A stretch of DNA of 64,000 nucleotides from Peltaster fructicola (Eukaryota > Ascomycota > Dothideomycetes). The position numbers and the translations under genes were made by a program. The stretch is from positions 3,472,001 to 3,536,000 of the forward strand of contig CP051141.1 in NCBI GenBank assembly GCA_001592805.2, in the 5' to 3' direction. The notes under the pieces were generated by a model. That model was not told where the DNA came from. It made no database searches and saw only the letters and a list, made by a program, of their open reading frames with translations. Positions 22,288 to 33,868 of the stretch are shown piece by piece. The first letter of the stretch is position 1. Each line of letters starts with the position of its first letter.

Positions 22288-25200
22288 CACACTTCGACTT
22301 CATCGAAGACTTCTACCCATTCCACTCAAGCTATGACAACTGGCACTTCCTAGGTCGCGAAAAGGCTAAGGGCAATGCATCGCTCAAATCATCGACAAAT
22401 TCACGCCCAGGAAGCTATCGCACTGTTTCAGACTACGAATCTGTCGATGACGAATCGTCTGCGTCGCGAGAAGAGGAACGATATGTGGTGGCACGAGTAT
22501 CGAAGCATACCCTACGACTGGAAAGAGAGTACAAGCAGGCACAACTCATGCGACAAAGATGCCCGGAGGTCGATAGACAGCATCTGATCGAACCCTTGAG
22601 ATTCTATCACTTGCCTGCGAGGCAAGCAGGAGACAAACCGATGGCCGTCAGTGTTATTGTCGCTCCTGGGACGAACTACCTTCACGATATTGTCGAGTAC
22701 GGCCCAAACTTCTACACCTTCAAGCCAGACATTAATGGTGGAGGCGTGGTAGAGGAGGACAAGGATACGCCGACACATCTCTCACTGCTGACATTTCTCG
22801 ATTTTGCCATCGGCGCCAGCAAGTGCTGCGAGATCCTACACCACGGTCTTGAGCTCGTCCATGGCGAGCTAAGAGGAGATGCTTTTCATTACAACCGAGA
22901 GACAAACGTGGTGCGTCTGATAAACTATGGCTCTGGTGCTCGAAGCTTTGAGAATGGCTTAACAACTGCTGGCTGGTCCAGTTTGACATCAGAGCGTGGT
23001 GTGGAGCACAAGCTACAGTTCGTTGCTCCTGAACAGACAGGTCGCCTGCCTGCCGAGCCAGACTCGCGGACAGACATATACTCGCTCGGTATTCTCTTCT
23101 GGACCATGTTGACCAGGCATCCGGCTTTTCAAGGATCAAATCCGTTGGAGATCATGCAGAATGTGCTCTCTCGCAGGATCCCATCAGCGACGAGCATACG
23201 ACCTGATGTACCTGATGCGCTCTCCTCAATCATACGAAAGATGACACAGAAGTCTATTGACGACAGGTACCACAGTGCCTCGGGCGTCAAATATGATCTC
23301 ATCGAGCTGAAGCGCATACTCACTGAAGGTGACCTGGCGGCTCTGGAAAAGTTCAAAGTTGCCTCCAACGATGTTTCATGCTTCTTCAAGCTGCCACAAC
23401 ACCATGTAGGTCGAGCTGAGAAACGAAAGCGCGTTATCGATGTCATAGAGCGTGCTGCTCGTCGGACTACACGATTGGAGCCAATGACGAGACGACATCT
23501 ACAGAGCATCGCTGGCAACTCAACCGGCGGAAGTGATCGTTTTGATCCCGCAGGCTACGATGAACTTCTCAGCGACAGCACGTCTTCAGGCTCGCGCTCC
23601 GTCCGCCTGAACTCCGTACCAGAGCTTACACCCATAGAGTCAAATCAACCGTCGTCCGGAGGTCGCAGTATACACTCATCAGAACCGTCCATCGCTGGGG
23701 ATTTTGCTCTGCGGGCTATAGCAGAGATATCCTCTAATATCGAAAGTAGGGGCTCATACAACAGCAGCGACAGCTTATCGAGAATGCCATCAAACTCGAT
23801 ACCGAGCCATGATCCCAGCTCGATGTATCGCAGTGCTCAGAAGCTGAAGCTTCGTGGACGAACAGAGATCATCACCATCTGCGGTGCAGCAGGGCTTGGT
23901 AAGACTACGCTCATCCAGAGCGTGCAATCCATTGCAAGGCAGCATGGTTACTTCACTTCTGCCAAGTTTGATGCTGTGCAGAAAGTTCCTTTCGAACCGT
24001 TGAAGAAGGTCATGTCCTCGCTGTTCCGCCAGATCTTCTCAGAGCCAGACATCAACACACCCTTTCACGAGAATATACGAACTTTCGTTAAGCCTGTCTG
24101 GCCTGTCCTGCACGCATACCTTGAACTTCCAGAGTGGCTGCTTGCTCCTGGAGGTGGGCACAAGCCCTCGTCGCCCTCACAAACGCCGACTGAACATGAT
24201 CCGCAGACGCCCAGCTTCAGAAGCGGCAAGAAGATGTGCAACGTTGCTGCAACACAGGAGTGGCTCCGCAGTGGTGGTTCGAGCAAGAGCTCTCGCTTCG
24301 TGTATCTCTTCACTGATGTACTCAGGCTGTTGGCTGTGCAGAAATTCATCTGCTTCTGCCTTGACGATCTCCAATTCGCAGACGTTGAGAGCTTGGAACT
24401 TATGCATAACATCGTGGCTGCACGAGTGCCTCTTGTGTTGATGCTTACCTACCGAGGAGAAGAGTTCCTGACCCAGAACACGAAAGTCTTGCTCCAGCGA
24501 GCGACACACGTGCAATTGGACCCATTCAACGATGAGGAGACCACCCAGTACGTTGCTGATACACTTCACCGCGCCAAAGAGTATTGTATGCCGCTTGCAG
24601 GTGTGATACAAGAGAAGACGAGTGGCAATCCATTCTTCATACGAGAGATGCTCGACTCGGCCTACAGAAGAAAATGCATATACTACTGCTGGCGCTGCTC
24701 ACAGTGGGAGTTTAATCTCGATAAGATCTTTGACGAATTCGCCTCTCCCGATGCTGGCCGCTTTTCCAGCAACGACTTCATTGCTCGACGTCTCGACAGC
24801 CTCCCTCGAGAGGCCTCGGCGTTGCTGGCATGGGCCTCAATGCTCGGCAACGTCTTCACCTACAAGATGGTCGTCTATGTCATGAGCTGCGACTGTAGCA
24901 GGAAGGTTCCTGGAAGCCTCATACCTCCTCGCTCACAAGATCCAGTCCATGGCCTGCAGGTTGCGCTCAACCGTTTCTTCATAATGGCTACCGAATCTGA
25001 CGACGAGTTCCGCTTCAGTCACGATCGCTATCTGCAGAGTGCTGATGCTCTTTGTGATCGCTTCGACAGGGCCGAGATGCACTATGTCTTAGCTGGAGCA
25101 TTCATGAAACATACACCCTACGATCCAAACACGCAGGCGGACAAGATCCTGTTCGATCAGGCGAGACATATCTGCGCAGCTGTGGAGGTCATCAAGCGCA

Positions 25201-28200
25201 GAGATCATATCAGAGCTCCTTATCGAGACTTGCTGTACCAAGCTGCCGAAACTGCCAAGGAGACAGGCGCGCGCAAGCAAAGCATCGTCTACTTCAAGAA
25301 TTGTCTAAGCTTATTGTCAGATAGTCCATGGGACGACAACGCAGAGGACACAAGTTATGGAGAGACATTAACCCTCATGACGAAGGCCGCCGATGCGTAC
25401 TGGTACGAAGGCAAATACGACGAAGCCTTGATGCTCTTGAACGAAATCTCGGAGCACGCAAGAAATGCTATGGACAAGGCGCCTGCCTGCATCATAAAGA
25501 ACAGGATGTTCGTGCAGCGTGGCGACAATCGCCGGGCGTTCCAGACATTGCGAATCGCTTTGGAAGGGCTGCATATCGAGATTCCAGATTACGATTGGGA
25601 AGAGTGCGACGTCGAGTTCCAGCGCATCGTCACCGCCATGAAGGAGACCAAACCAGACATTGAAGCCATAGCTTCGTCCTGGAAGATGAGCAGCGACCTG
25701 AACACCATAGGAGCGGTTTTGACAGAGCTGCTTTCTGCGAGTTTCTGGACGGATGCTTTGCTGTTCTACCAGGGCACACTAGCCATGGCCCAGCTCTATC
25801 TCAAGAGAGGCGTGTTTCCACAGCTTGCTCTTGGATGCTTACATGCCGCAACGATATCTCTCTATCGCTTCAACATGGTCGAACAAGGACTTGAGCTGGC
25901 GACCTGGTCTATGCGAATCCTATCGAGCTTCAATCAGGAGTTCTATACTGTCGGCAGAGGGCTGACGCTGAATTCGCTCTTCATCGGTCACCTGTCCGGT
26001 GATATGCGTCTTCAGTTTGGTCAACTCAATCGAGGTCTGGAGGCGACAATCGCTGGCGGTGATCGCATATTACAGCTTCTCAACCTCAGCGTAAACGGAG
26101 CCTTCCGTGTCTGGGTATCCGAAGATATGAGTGAGACCGAGAACTACATCGCCTCGGTCACTGAGGAGATTCCAGACTGGGCGACTAGCATGCGTGGCGG
26201 CAGCATTCTGATCTCTGTTCGCCAGTACGTGCGAGCCATGCAGGGAAAGACACAGCACAAGTCCGGAAGCACGATATTCAGTGACGACGAGCATTCTACT
26301 GATGAGTATCTCGACTTCCTGCACGAGAAGGGATCAACACCTCTTCGAGCTGTCAGCATCTACGAAAGCTACATGATTGACATACTCTTTCGCTTCGGCT
26401 ACCATAAGGAAGCCTTAGGGCTGGCCGAGAAGCGTGGTGCAGTATTCGACGAGCTCTGGTGTAGCAGATGGGCATACACCGTAATCTTCTACAGCGCACT
26501 CTCTTTGGTGGCCTGTCTGCGAGACGAGCCAGAGTCGTTGGACAAGGACGACGTGATGAAGAGGATCAAGAATTTACGGACAAGAACTCACAATGTGGCA
26601 CAAATTAATCCCCAGAACTACTCAGCTTGGCTGCTCATGATTGACGCCCAAGTTTATGAACTCGAGCGCACTTATGACAAGGCACTGTCATCATACGAAG
26701 CTGCTATCGACCATGCCATAATTCATGGCTTCACACTAGACGAAGGCCTTGCTATGGAATTGTATGCTGACTTCCTTATCCGTCGTGGTGCAAAACGACC
26801 TGCACGAGGCATCATACTCGATTGCATCTCTGCATATCGCAGGATCTCAGCCACAGGCAAAGCTGACCATGTGTCTGAGAAGTACGAGTTCCTACTCTAC
26901 GGCACTCGTACTGCAGCCAGCCACGACATGGGAACGCAGACCGAGCACTTTGAGTCTGGTGGCACAGCCTTGAGGCTCGACCACGCAAACGATGGTCACG
27001 GACCACAGACACCGGCGGAGCGCACACAGGAATGGCTTAATCCTATGGAGGCTGTCAAGATCCCGAGCAACGAAGTCGGTGCGCCGCTTGCAGGCGGACT
27101 GTCAGCTGTTGGGCTCGATATGATCGACCTCGCGAACATACTTGAGTCCTCTCAACTCCTCTCGTCTGAACTAGACGTTGAACGACTGCTGAACAAGCTT
27201 ACCAGGATTATTGTCGATTCGACCGGCGCCGACAAGTGTGGTCTATGTGTCGAGTCGGACAGTGGTGGCTGGTTCGTTGCCGCTACAGGCGCCATGAAAG
27301 GCGTAGAGCCTCCTCCTGCCGGTATGGACCTTGGAGAGGTGTCCGACCCCGTTGCAAAACAGGTCACAATGTACGCTCTACGCTTCAAGGAGTCGGTCTT
27401 CCTCAGGAATCTCCTTGATGACGAGCGATTCACTAATGTGCCGGCATCATGGCTTGAGACGAATCCAGATGGTGCTTCAGTCATCGCCATGCCTATCCTG
27501 CATGGTGAGGACTCATTGCTTGGCTGCGTATATTGTCAGGCACCCCCAAACTCCTTTACTGAGAGGACTGTCACTCTTATGAAGCTCCTGGTCAATCAGA
27601 TAGCCATTTCGATTGCAAATGCTCTCCTCTTCAAGCGGATCGAGAAGGTATCAGCCAGCAATCAAGCCATGGTCGAAGTACAGAGGCAAGCCCTCGCCCA
27701 AGCTCTCCAAGCTGAGAAGAAGGCTAAAGAGGCGGAAGCCAAGGCCATCGAGATGGTGCGACTGAAGGACGAAGCTGCTAAGGCCAAGTCCATGTTCCTT
27801 GCAAATGTCTCACATGAGCTTCGAACACCGCTCAACGGCGTGATTGGCATGTCTGAGCTGCTCAAGGGCACACATCTTAACCAAGAGCAGACCGAGCACG
27901 CAGATTCCATCCGTATCTGTGCTGATACATTGCTGTCTATCATCAACGACATTCTGGACTTCTCTAAGCTCGAGGCAGGAAAGATGGCTACCGTCAATGT
28001 GCCGCTGTCCTTGACAGAAACCATCACAGAGGTCATGCGAGCGTTGTCATACGCTAACATTGAGCGTGGCTTGCAGACCATTGAACAGCTCTACCTCGAC
28101 TCTAAGCTGATCGTGATGGGCGATCCCGTCCGCATACATCAGATCCTGTTCAACATCTGCAGCAATGCCTACAAGTTCACGCCTAGTGGTAGTGTCACGG

Positions 28201-29246
28201 TGCGTGCTGTTGTAGATTCCGAGGACGAAGACTGGCTCAACGTCACCATATCTGTGAGGGATACCGGCATAGGCATCACAGAAGAGCAACAGAAAAAGCT
28301 CTTCCTGCCATTCTCCCAAGCAGATTCAAGCACTGCCAGGAGCTATGGAGGTACCGGTCTTGGTCTATCCATCTGCAAGGCGATCGTAGAGAACATCATG
28401 CATGGTCGCATCTGGCTGGAGAGCGAGGCAGGAGTCGGCACAACAGTATCCTTTTCGCTTGCCTTCGCAAAGGCTAAAGCTTCGAGCGGAGATGACAGCA
28501 GTAGCAACACTCCGGTCCGCCTACAGCCAGATCCAATGACCTCGTTCGCATCTGCGGATCGTGGCACTAGTGGCAATCGAGCGATCGTCAATCTTGTTGG
28601 TGTGCCACGCGAGCAGATAAAGGTCTGCATCGCAGAGGACAACCCGATCAACCAGAAGATTGCTATCAGCTTTGTCAGAAAGCTTGGCTTCGACTGCAAA
28701 GCTTTTGGAGATGGACAACAGGCTGTTGATGCACTAGCCCAGGCTTCGAAAGATGGTAAGCCATTCCACCTGGTATTGATGGATGTGCAGATGCCCGTGC
28801 TGGACGGCTACAATGCCACAAGAGCGATTCGAAAGCACGCGGATCCTGTGGTGCGCGAAGTGCTTGTCATCGCCATGACGGCTAGTGCTATAAGAGGAGA
28901 TCGTGAGAAGTGCCTGCAATGCGGAATGGACAGCTATCTAGCGAAGCCAGTGCGAGCAGACACACTGAAGCAGATGCTAGAAAGCTATCTCAACCAAGCA
29001 TCGAAGGCGATCCCAAACTTACAGCACGAGGCAGACAAGCTGGTGAAGCATGTGGTAGACGAACAGCCAGATCACGACAGTGAAGCCGAAAACTCAGCAA
29101 AGCACAGCAAAACCAAGGGCAGGCCTCTGAGCATGGTCGAAATTGCACAACGCGCACCAGAGAGGCCAAAGAGTGCTAGGCACTATACTACTGAGATACA
29201 TCTGAAGCCAGAGGAGATGGCTGCAAAGGACGACAATCGACATTAG
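22194..29246 (+). CDS. Hybrid histidine kinase with N-terminal pseudokinase, ATPase, GAF and receiver (group X type)
   Basis: A 2350-residue single-exon ORF. Order: a protein-kinase-like domain at about 50-390 that ends in a typical C-lobe (DIYSLGILFWTML) but reads HGELRG for HRD and INYGSG for DFG, so it is probably inactive. Next come an AAA-type ATPase with Walker A GAAGLGKTT (Lys 570), a long TPR/helical middle region, and GAF at about 1642-1810. The histidine kinase has an H-box FLANVSHELRTP with phospho-acceptor His 1874, an N-box near 1987, DTGIGI and GGTGLGLS. The receiver has MDVQMPVLDG, acceptor Asp 2197, and AKPV. This architecture matches fungal group X kinases (Candida Chk1, fission-yeast Mak2/Mak3), which signal oxidative stress through Ypd1-type phosphotransfer. 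The ATG has a strong GACATGG context. Confidence 0.93.
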   Translation: MADEKMDRKQAPKQIDKARVSRMFERLREGVTHFDFIEDFYPFHSSYDNWHFLGREKAKGNASLKSSTNSRPGSYRTVSDYESVDDESSASREEERYVVARVSKHTLRLEREYKQAQLMRQRCPEVDRQHLIEPLRFYHLPARQAGDKPMAVSVIVAPGTNYLHDIVEYGPNFYTFKPDINGGGVVEEDKDTPTHLSLLTFLDFAIGASKCCEILHHGLELVHGELRGDAFHYNRETNVVRLINYGSGARSFENGLTTAGWSSLTSERGVEHKLQFVAPEQTGRLPAEPDSRTDIYSLGILFWTMLTRHPAFQGSNPLEIMQNVLSRRIPSATSIRPDVPDALSSIIRKMTQKSIDDRYHSASGVKYDLIELKRILTEGDLAALEKFKVASNDVSCFFKLPQHHVGRAEKRKRVIDVIERAARRTTRLEPMTRRHLQSIAGNSTGGSDRFDPAGYDELLSDSTSSGSRSVRLNSVPELTPIESNQPSSGGRSIHSSEPSIAGDFALRAIAEISSNIESRGSYNSSDSLSRMPSNSIPSHDPSSMYRSAQKLKLRGRTEIITICGAAGLGKTTLIQSVQSIARQHGYFTSAKFDAVQKVPFEPLKKVMSSLFRQIFSEPDINTPFHENIRTFVKPVWPVLHAYLELPEWLLAPGGGHKPSSPSQTPTEHDPQTPSFRSGKKMCNVAATQEWLRSGGSSKSSRFVYLFTDVLRLLAVQKFICFCLDDLQFADVESLELMHNIVAARVPLVLMLTYRGEEFLTQNTKVLLQRATHVQLDPFNDEETTQYVADTLHRAKEYCMPLAGVIQEKTSGNPFFIREMLDSAYRRKCIYYCWRCSQWEFNLDKIFDEFASPDAGRFSSNDFIARRLDSLPREASALLAWASMLGNVFTYKMVVYVMSCDCSRKVPGSLIPPRSQDPVHGLQVALNRFFIMATESDDEFRFSHDRYLQSADALCDRFDRAEMHYVLAGAFMKHTPYDPNTQADKILFDQARHICAAVEVIKRRDHIRAPYRDLLYQAAETAKETGARKQSIVYFKNCLSLLSDSPWDDNAEDTSYGETLTLMTKAADAYWYEGKYDEALMLLNEISEHARNAMDKAPACIIKNRMFVQRGDNRRAFQTLRIALEGLHIEIPDYDWEECDVEFQRIVTAMKETKPDIEAIASSWKMSSDLNTIGAVLTELLSASFWTDALLFYQGTLAMAQLYLKRGVFPQLALGCLHAATISLYRFNMVEQGLELATWSMRILSSFNQEFYTVGRGLTLNSLFIGHLSGDMRLQFGQLNRGLEATIAGGDRILQLLNLSVNGAFRVWVSEDMSETENYIASVTEEIPDWATSMRGGSILISVRQYVRAMQGKTQHKSGSTIFSDDEHSTDEYLDFLHEKGSTPLRAVSIYESYMIDILFRFGYHKEALGLAEKRGAVFDELWCSRWAYTVIFYSALSLVACLRDEPESLDKDDVMKRIKNLRTRTHNVAQINPQNYSAWLLMIDAQVYELERTYDKALSSYEAAIDHAIIHGFTLDEGLAMELYADFLIRRGAKRPARGIILDCISAYRRISATGKADHVSEKYEFLLYGTRTAASHDMGTQTEHFESGGTALRLDHANDGHGPQTPAERTQEWLNPMEAVKIPSNEVGAPLAGGLSAVGLDMIDLANILESSQLLSSELDVERLLNKLTRIIVDSTGADKCGLCVESDSGGWFVAATGAMKGVEPPPAGMDLGEVSDPVAKQVTMYALRFKESVFLRNLLDDERFTNVPASWLETNPDGASVIAMPILHGEDSLLGCVYCQAPPNSFTERTVTLMKLLVNQIAISIANALLFKRIEKVSASNQAMVEVQRQALAQALQAEKKAKEAEAKAIEMVRLKDEAAKAKSMFLANVSHELRTPLNGVIGMSELLKGTHLNQEQTEHADSIRICADTLLSIINDILDFSKLEAGKMATVNVPLSLTETITEVMRALSYANIERGLQTIEQLYLDSKLIVMGDPVRIHQILFNICSNAYKFTPSGSVTVRAVVDSEDEDWLNVTISVRDTGIGITEEQQKKLFLPFSQADSSTARSYGGTGLGLSICKAIVENIMHGRIWLESEAGVGTTVSFSLAFAKAKASSGDDSSSNTPVRLQPDPMTSFASADRGTSGNRAIVNLVGVPREQIKVCIAEDNPINQKIAISFVRKLGFDCKAFGDGQQAVDALAQASKDGKPFHLVLMDVQMPVLDGYNATRAIRKHADPVVREVLVIAMTASAIRGDREKCLQCGMDSYLAKPVRADTLKQMLESYLNQASKAIPNLQHEADKLVKHVVDEQPDHDSEAENSAKHSKTKGRPLSMVEIAQRAPERPKSARHYTTEIHLKPEEMAAKDDNRH

Positions 29247-29439
29247 TCGTTTCCACTGTAGGTCTAAAGGGGGACACAATCGGCGTTACAAGGGCATGGA
29301 CATGCATGATAGCTATGCCAAATGAATACCATCGATGCATAGTCGGTGCACAAGAGCCAAGGCGTTCTACATAATGAAAGCATGTCGAGATCTTCTTCAG
29401 ACACGGATTCTGTATCTATTGTGATGCTACACTCAGACT

Positions 29440-31189
<1,750 letters not shown>

Positions 31190-32138
31190 GTTGCATATGA
31201 AACTTGCACGTCTCTAGCAATCTCTCTGAGAAGTCGCAATGCGTGTTGTTGAGTGGCATTCCCGGAATCGATGATGAGCGTATCCGAGCATGACGCAACG
31301 GTGGACTGGTGGCACCGTGGGTGGGTTGCTGGGGCACCTTCCAATGCCCATCCCCTGGAGACCCAGTACAGTAGGGCAAACGCTATGCACAATCAAGCTT
31401 TCGCATCCAGTCGTAGCAGCTTTATAGCTACTTCTTTGTCGGACGATTGTCCGCAAGGGAAGAGAGGTTGACGTGGTCGAATTGTAGAGGAAAGGAGAAG
31501 ACTGACGTGCAGAACCACGCGTCGAAGTGCGGCTAATGAGGCTCAAGTCAACTCATGGAGGAAGTCGCGACGAGGCTCTAGCCACGCTGCCCGGTCGACC
31601 GCACACGGATATGAGCTCTTTATTCGAGCTTGCATTGAGATTTGTATGGTGATGAACGAATGGGGCAAGTCTGGCTCCGCGGCCATGGAAAGGATGTCTG
31701 CCAGGATGCGGGCTCAACGGACGAACGATCTGCAAAAGGCGCGGCGCTACGAAAGTTCTACAACATGACGAAGCCAAAGCGCTTTTGCGACCTCATGTTT
31801 TGCGGACAATAACACGACACAAACACCAACAAAGCAACGTTGCAGCTCCAAACGTTCCTGTCGTGTGGTTGATCGCACTTCCACCGACACACAGAATGGA
31901 TACCTCCTGCCCTGGCTAAATTGCGCACTCCTACGTAACCTAGAAGCCTCCGACTGCGAGTCCCGTGTGTTACATGTCGAGACGCGGCAGTGACACGCAG
32001 GTGACGACAACGACGTCCCATCCGTTCCTCAACCTGGCGCTCCTCCCACGCTATACTACTTCTCTCTCTGACTCGTCCAGAGTCTTCCCGAGCTTTCCTG
32101 CACGACGAACGCTGAGCTCAAAGCACCGTCGCAGCATC
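31190..32138. other. Shared divergent promoter of mutase and transporter genes
   Basis: About 950 bases between two divergent start codons. There are only short open frames and no further gene. Shared control of both genes is an inference from the arrangement. Confidence 0.5.
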
Positions 32139-33577
32139 ATGGACGAGAAAGAGAGAGTAGTTGATGAGCTATCGGAGAAGCAGGATGACCTGACACTGCC
32201 AACGGTCAATCAGGACGTGCTGAAGGCCGAAACGGCAACGGCCGAGAAGACGAAGGGCAAGATACACCCGGCGTTCTACATTTCGTGAGTACTCTCGTCT
32301 CACGACGCTCCCAATGGCCATATGCTCATGGCAACGACAGCACATGGATCGGCTTCTCCTCAGCAGTCATTCTGTTCAACAAGTGGATATTGTCGAACAC
32401 GACCTTCCAATACCGTATGTTGACGCTGCCGTGGACTCGACTCACTATTGACGTGTTGTTCTAGCAATCATCCTCACAACATGGCATCTCGTGTTCGCAA
32501 CCGTCATGACTCAACTTATGGCTCGCTTCACAACAGTGCTCGACTCGAGAAAGAGAGTGCCGATGACTGGCAAGGTCTACCTTCGAGCCATCATGCCGAT
32601 AGGCTTGATGTTCTCCATGTCACTCATCTGCAGTAACCTGACGTACATGTACCTTACTGTCTCTTTCATCCAGATGCTGAAGGTGAGTCTCAGCTCTACT
32701 GATCACAGCAATGCTAAAATACTCTTTCAGGCCACCACTCCGGTCGCAGTTCTTCTGATAACCTGGGTCATGAGGATATCACCACCCTCAATGAAAACCT
32801 TCGGCAATGTCGCTATCATTGTACTGGGTGTCATCATAGCCTCATATGCAGAGGTCACGTTCATCTTGACCGGAGTTGTCTTTCAGCTGGCTGGAATCGT
32901 ATTCGAAGCAACTCGTCTCGTCATGGTACAGAAGCTTTTGTCGAGTGCCGAGTTCAAGATGGATCCCTTGGTTTCGCTATACTATTTCGCACCAGCATGC
33001 GCAGTCATGAACGGCATCGTCGCGCTTGTCATCGAGGTGCCGAAGTTCCAGTATGACGATCTCAAGAGCGTTGGCTATCTCATCCTTCTGGCCAATGCCA
33101 TGGTTGCATTCATGCTCAACGTTTCGGTCGTTTTCTTGGTATGTCGTCCGATCGACCCTGACTAGCCACAGCTAACCTCTCTACCAGATCGGTAAGACTT
33201 CTTCCCTGGCAATGACACTCTGCGGTGTACTCAAGGATATTCTTCTTGTTGCGACTAGCATGATCGTATTCCTTGATCCAGTCACACCTCTGCAGGCATT
33301 CGGCTACTCCATATCCTTGGGAGGACTCGTCTACTACCGACTTGGCAACGAGACGATCAAAGAGCATGCCACCCGAGCACAACGTGCATGGTCAGACTAT
33401 GGCGCCCGCAGACCAACAGCAAGTCGGACGATCATCGTATCAGCCATCATCGTGTTCTTATTGTTCTGCAGTGCAGGCGTACATATGAGCGGGATCTTGC
33501 CGCAGGAGTACACGATATACGCTCACGACACAGTGAGCTCGTACTGGACTGGCAAGACTGCACCAGTGCAAGATTGA
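32139..33577 (+). CDS. glfB: Nucleotide-sugar/triose-phosphate-type transporter, probable UDP-galactofuranose transporter
   Basis: Five exons, 32139-32284, 32341-32414, 32465-32682, 32731-33138 and 33188-33577, join in frame to 411 residues. About ten hydrophobic helices carry TPT/EamA landmarks: STWIGFSSAVILFNKWIL, PIILTTWHLVFATVMTQ, YLTVSFIQMLKATTPVAVL, FEATRLVMVQKLLSS, KMDPLVSLYYFAPACA, and IGKTSSLAMTLCGVLKDILL. The family exchanges sugar nucleotides or sugar phosphates across Golgi or ER membranes. In Aspergillus the Golgi UDP-galactofuranose carrier (GlfB/UgtA) belongs to this family, and its gene neighbours the mutase gene, as here. That context is the main reason for the specific name. 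The start is MDEKERVVDELSEK; an upstream in-frame ATG would add an unlikely basic leader. Confidence 0.85.
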
Positions 33578-33868
33578 GCCTGTCGCTGATCTCTTCTACT
33601 CACATTGCACGATCTGTCAAGCATTTCAGCGAGTTGGAGCTTTGCAAGGACATGCAAACATGAACGACCATGACTTTTTACGGCTTGAGCATCAGGAAGA
33701 CCATATGCATACAGGAACAGACGAGCAAGCCTGTCCACTAGCAAGGGCCTTGTAGCATTGTCATCATATTCTATTTGTACATAATTTTGATACTGATGTG
33801 CTCAGGAGAGCTTCCAGCATAATCTGTCCCATGGTGGCTTCAGGTATCCCACCATTGACAATCCCCTC

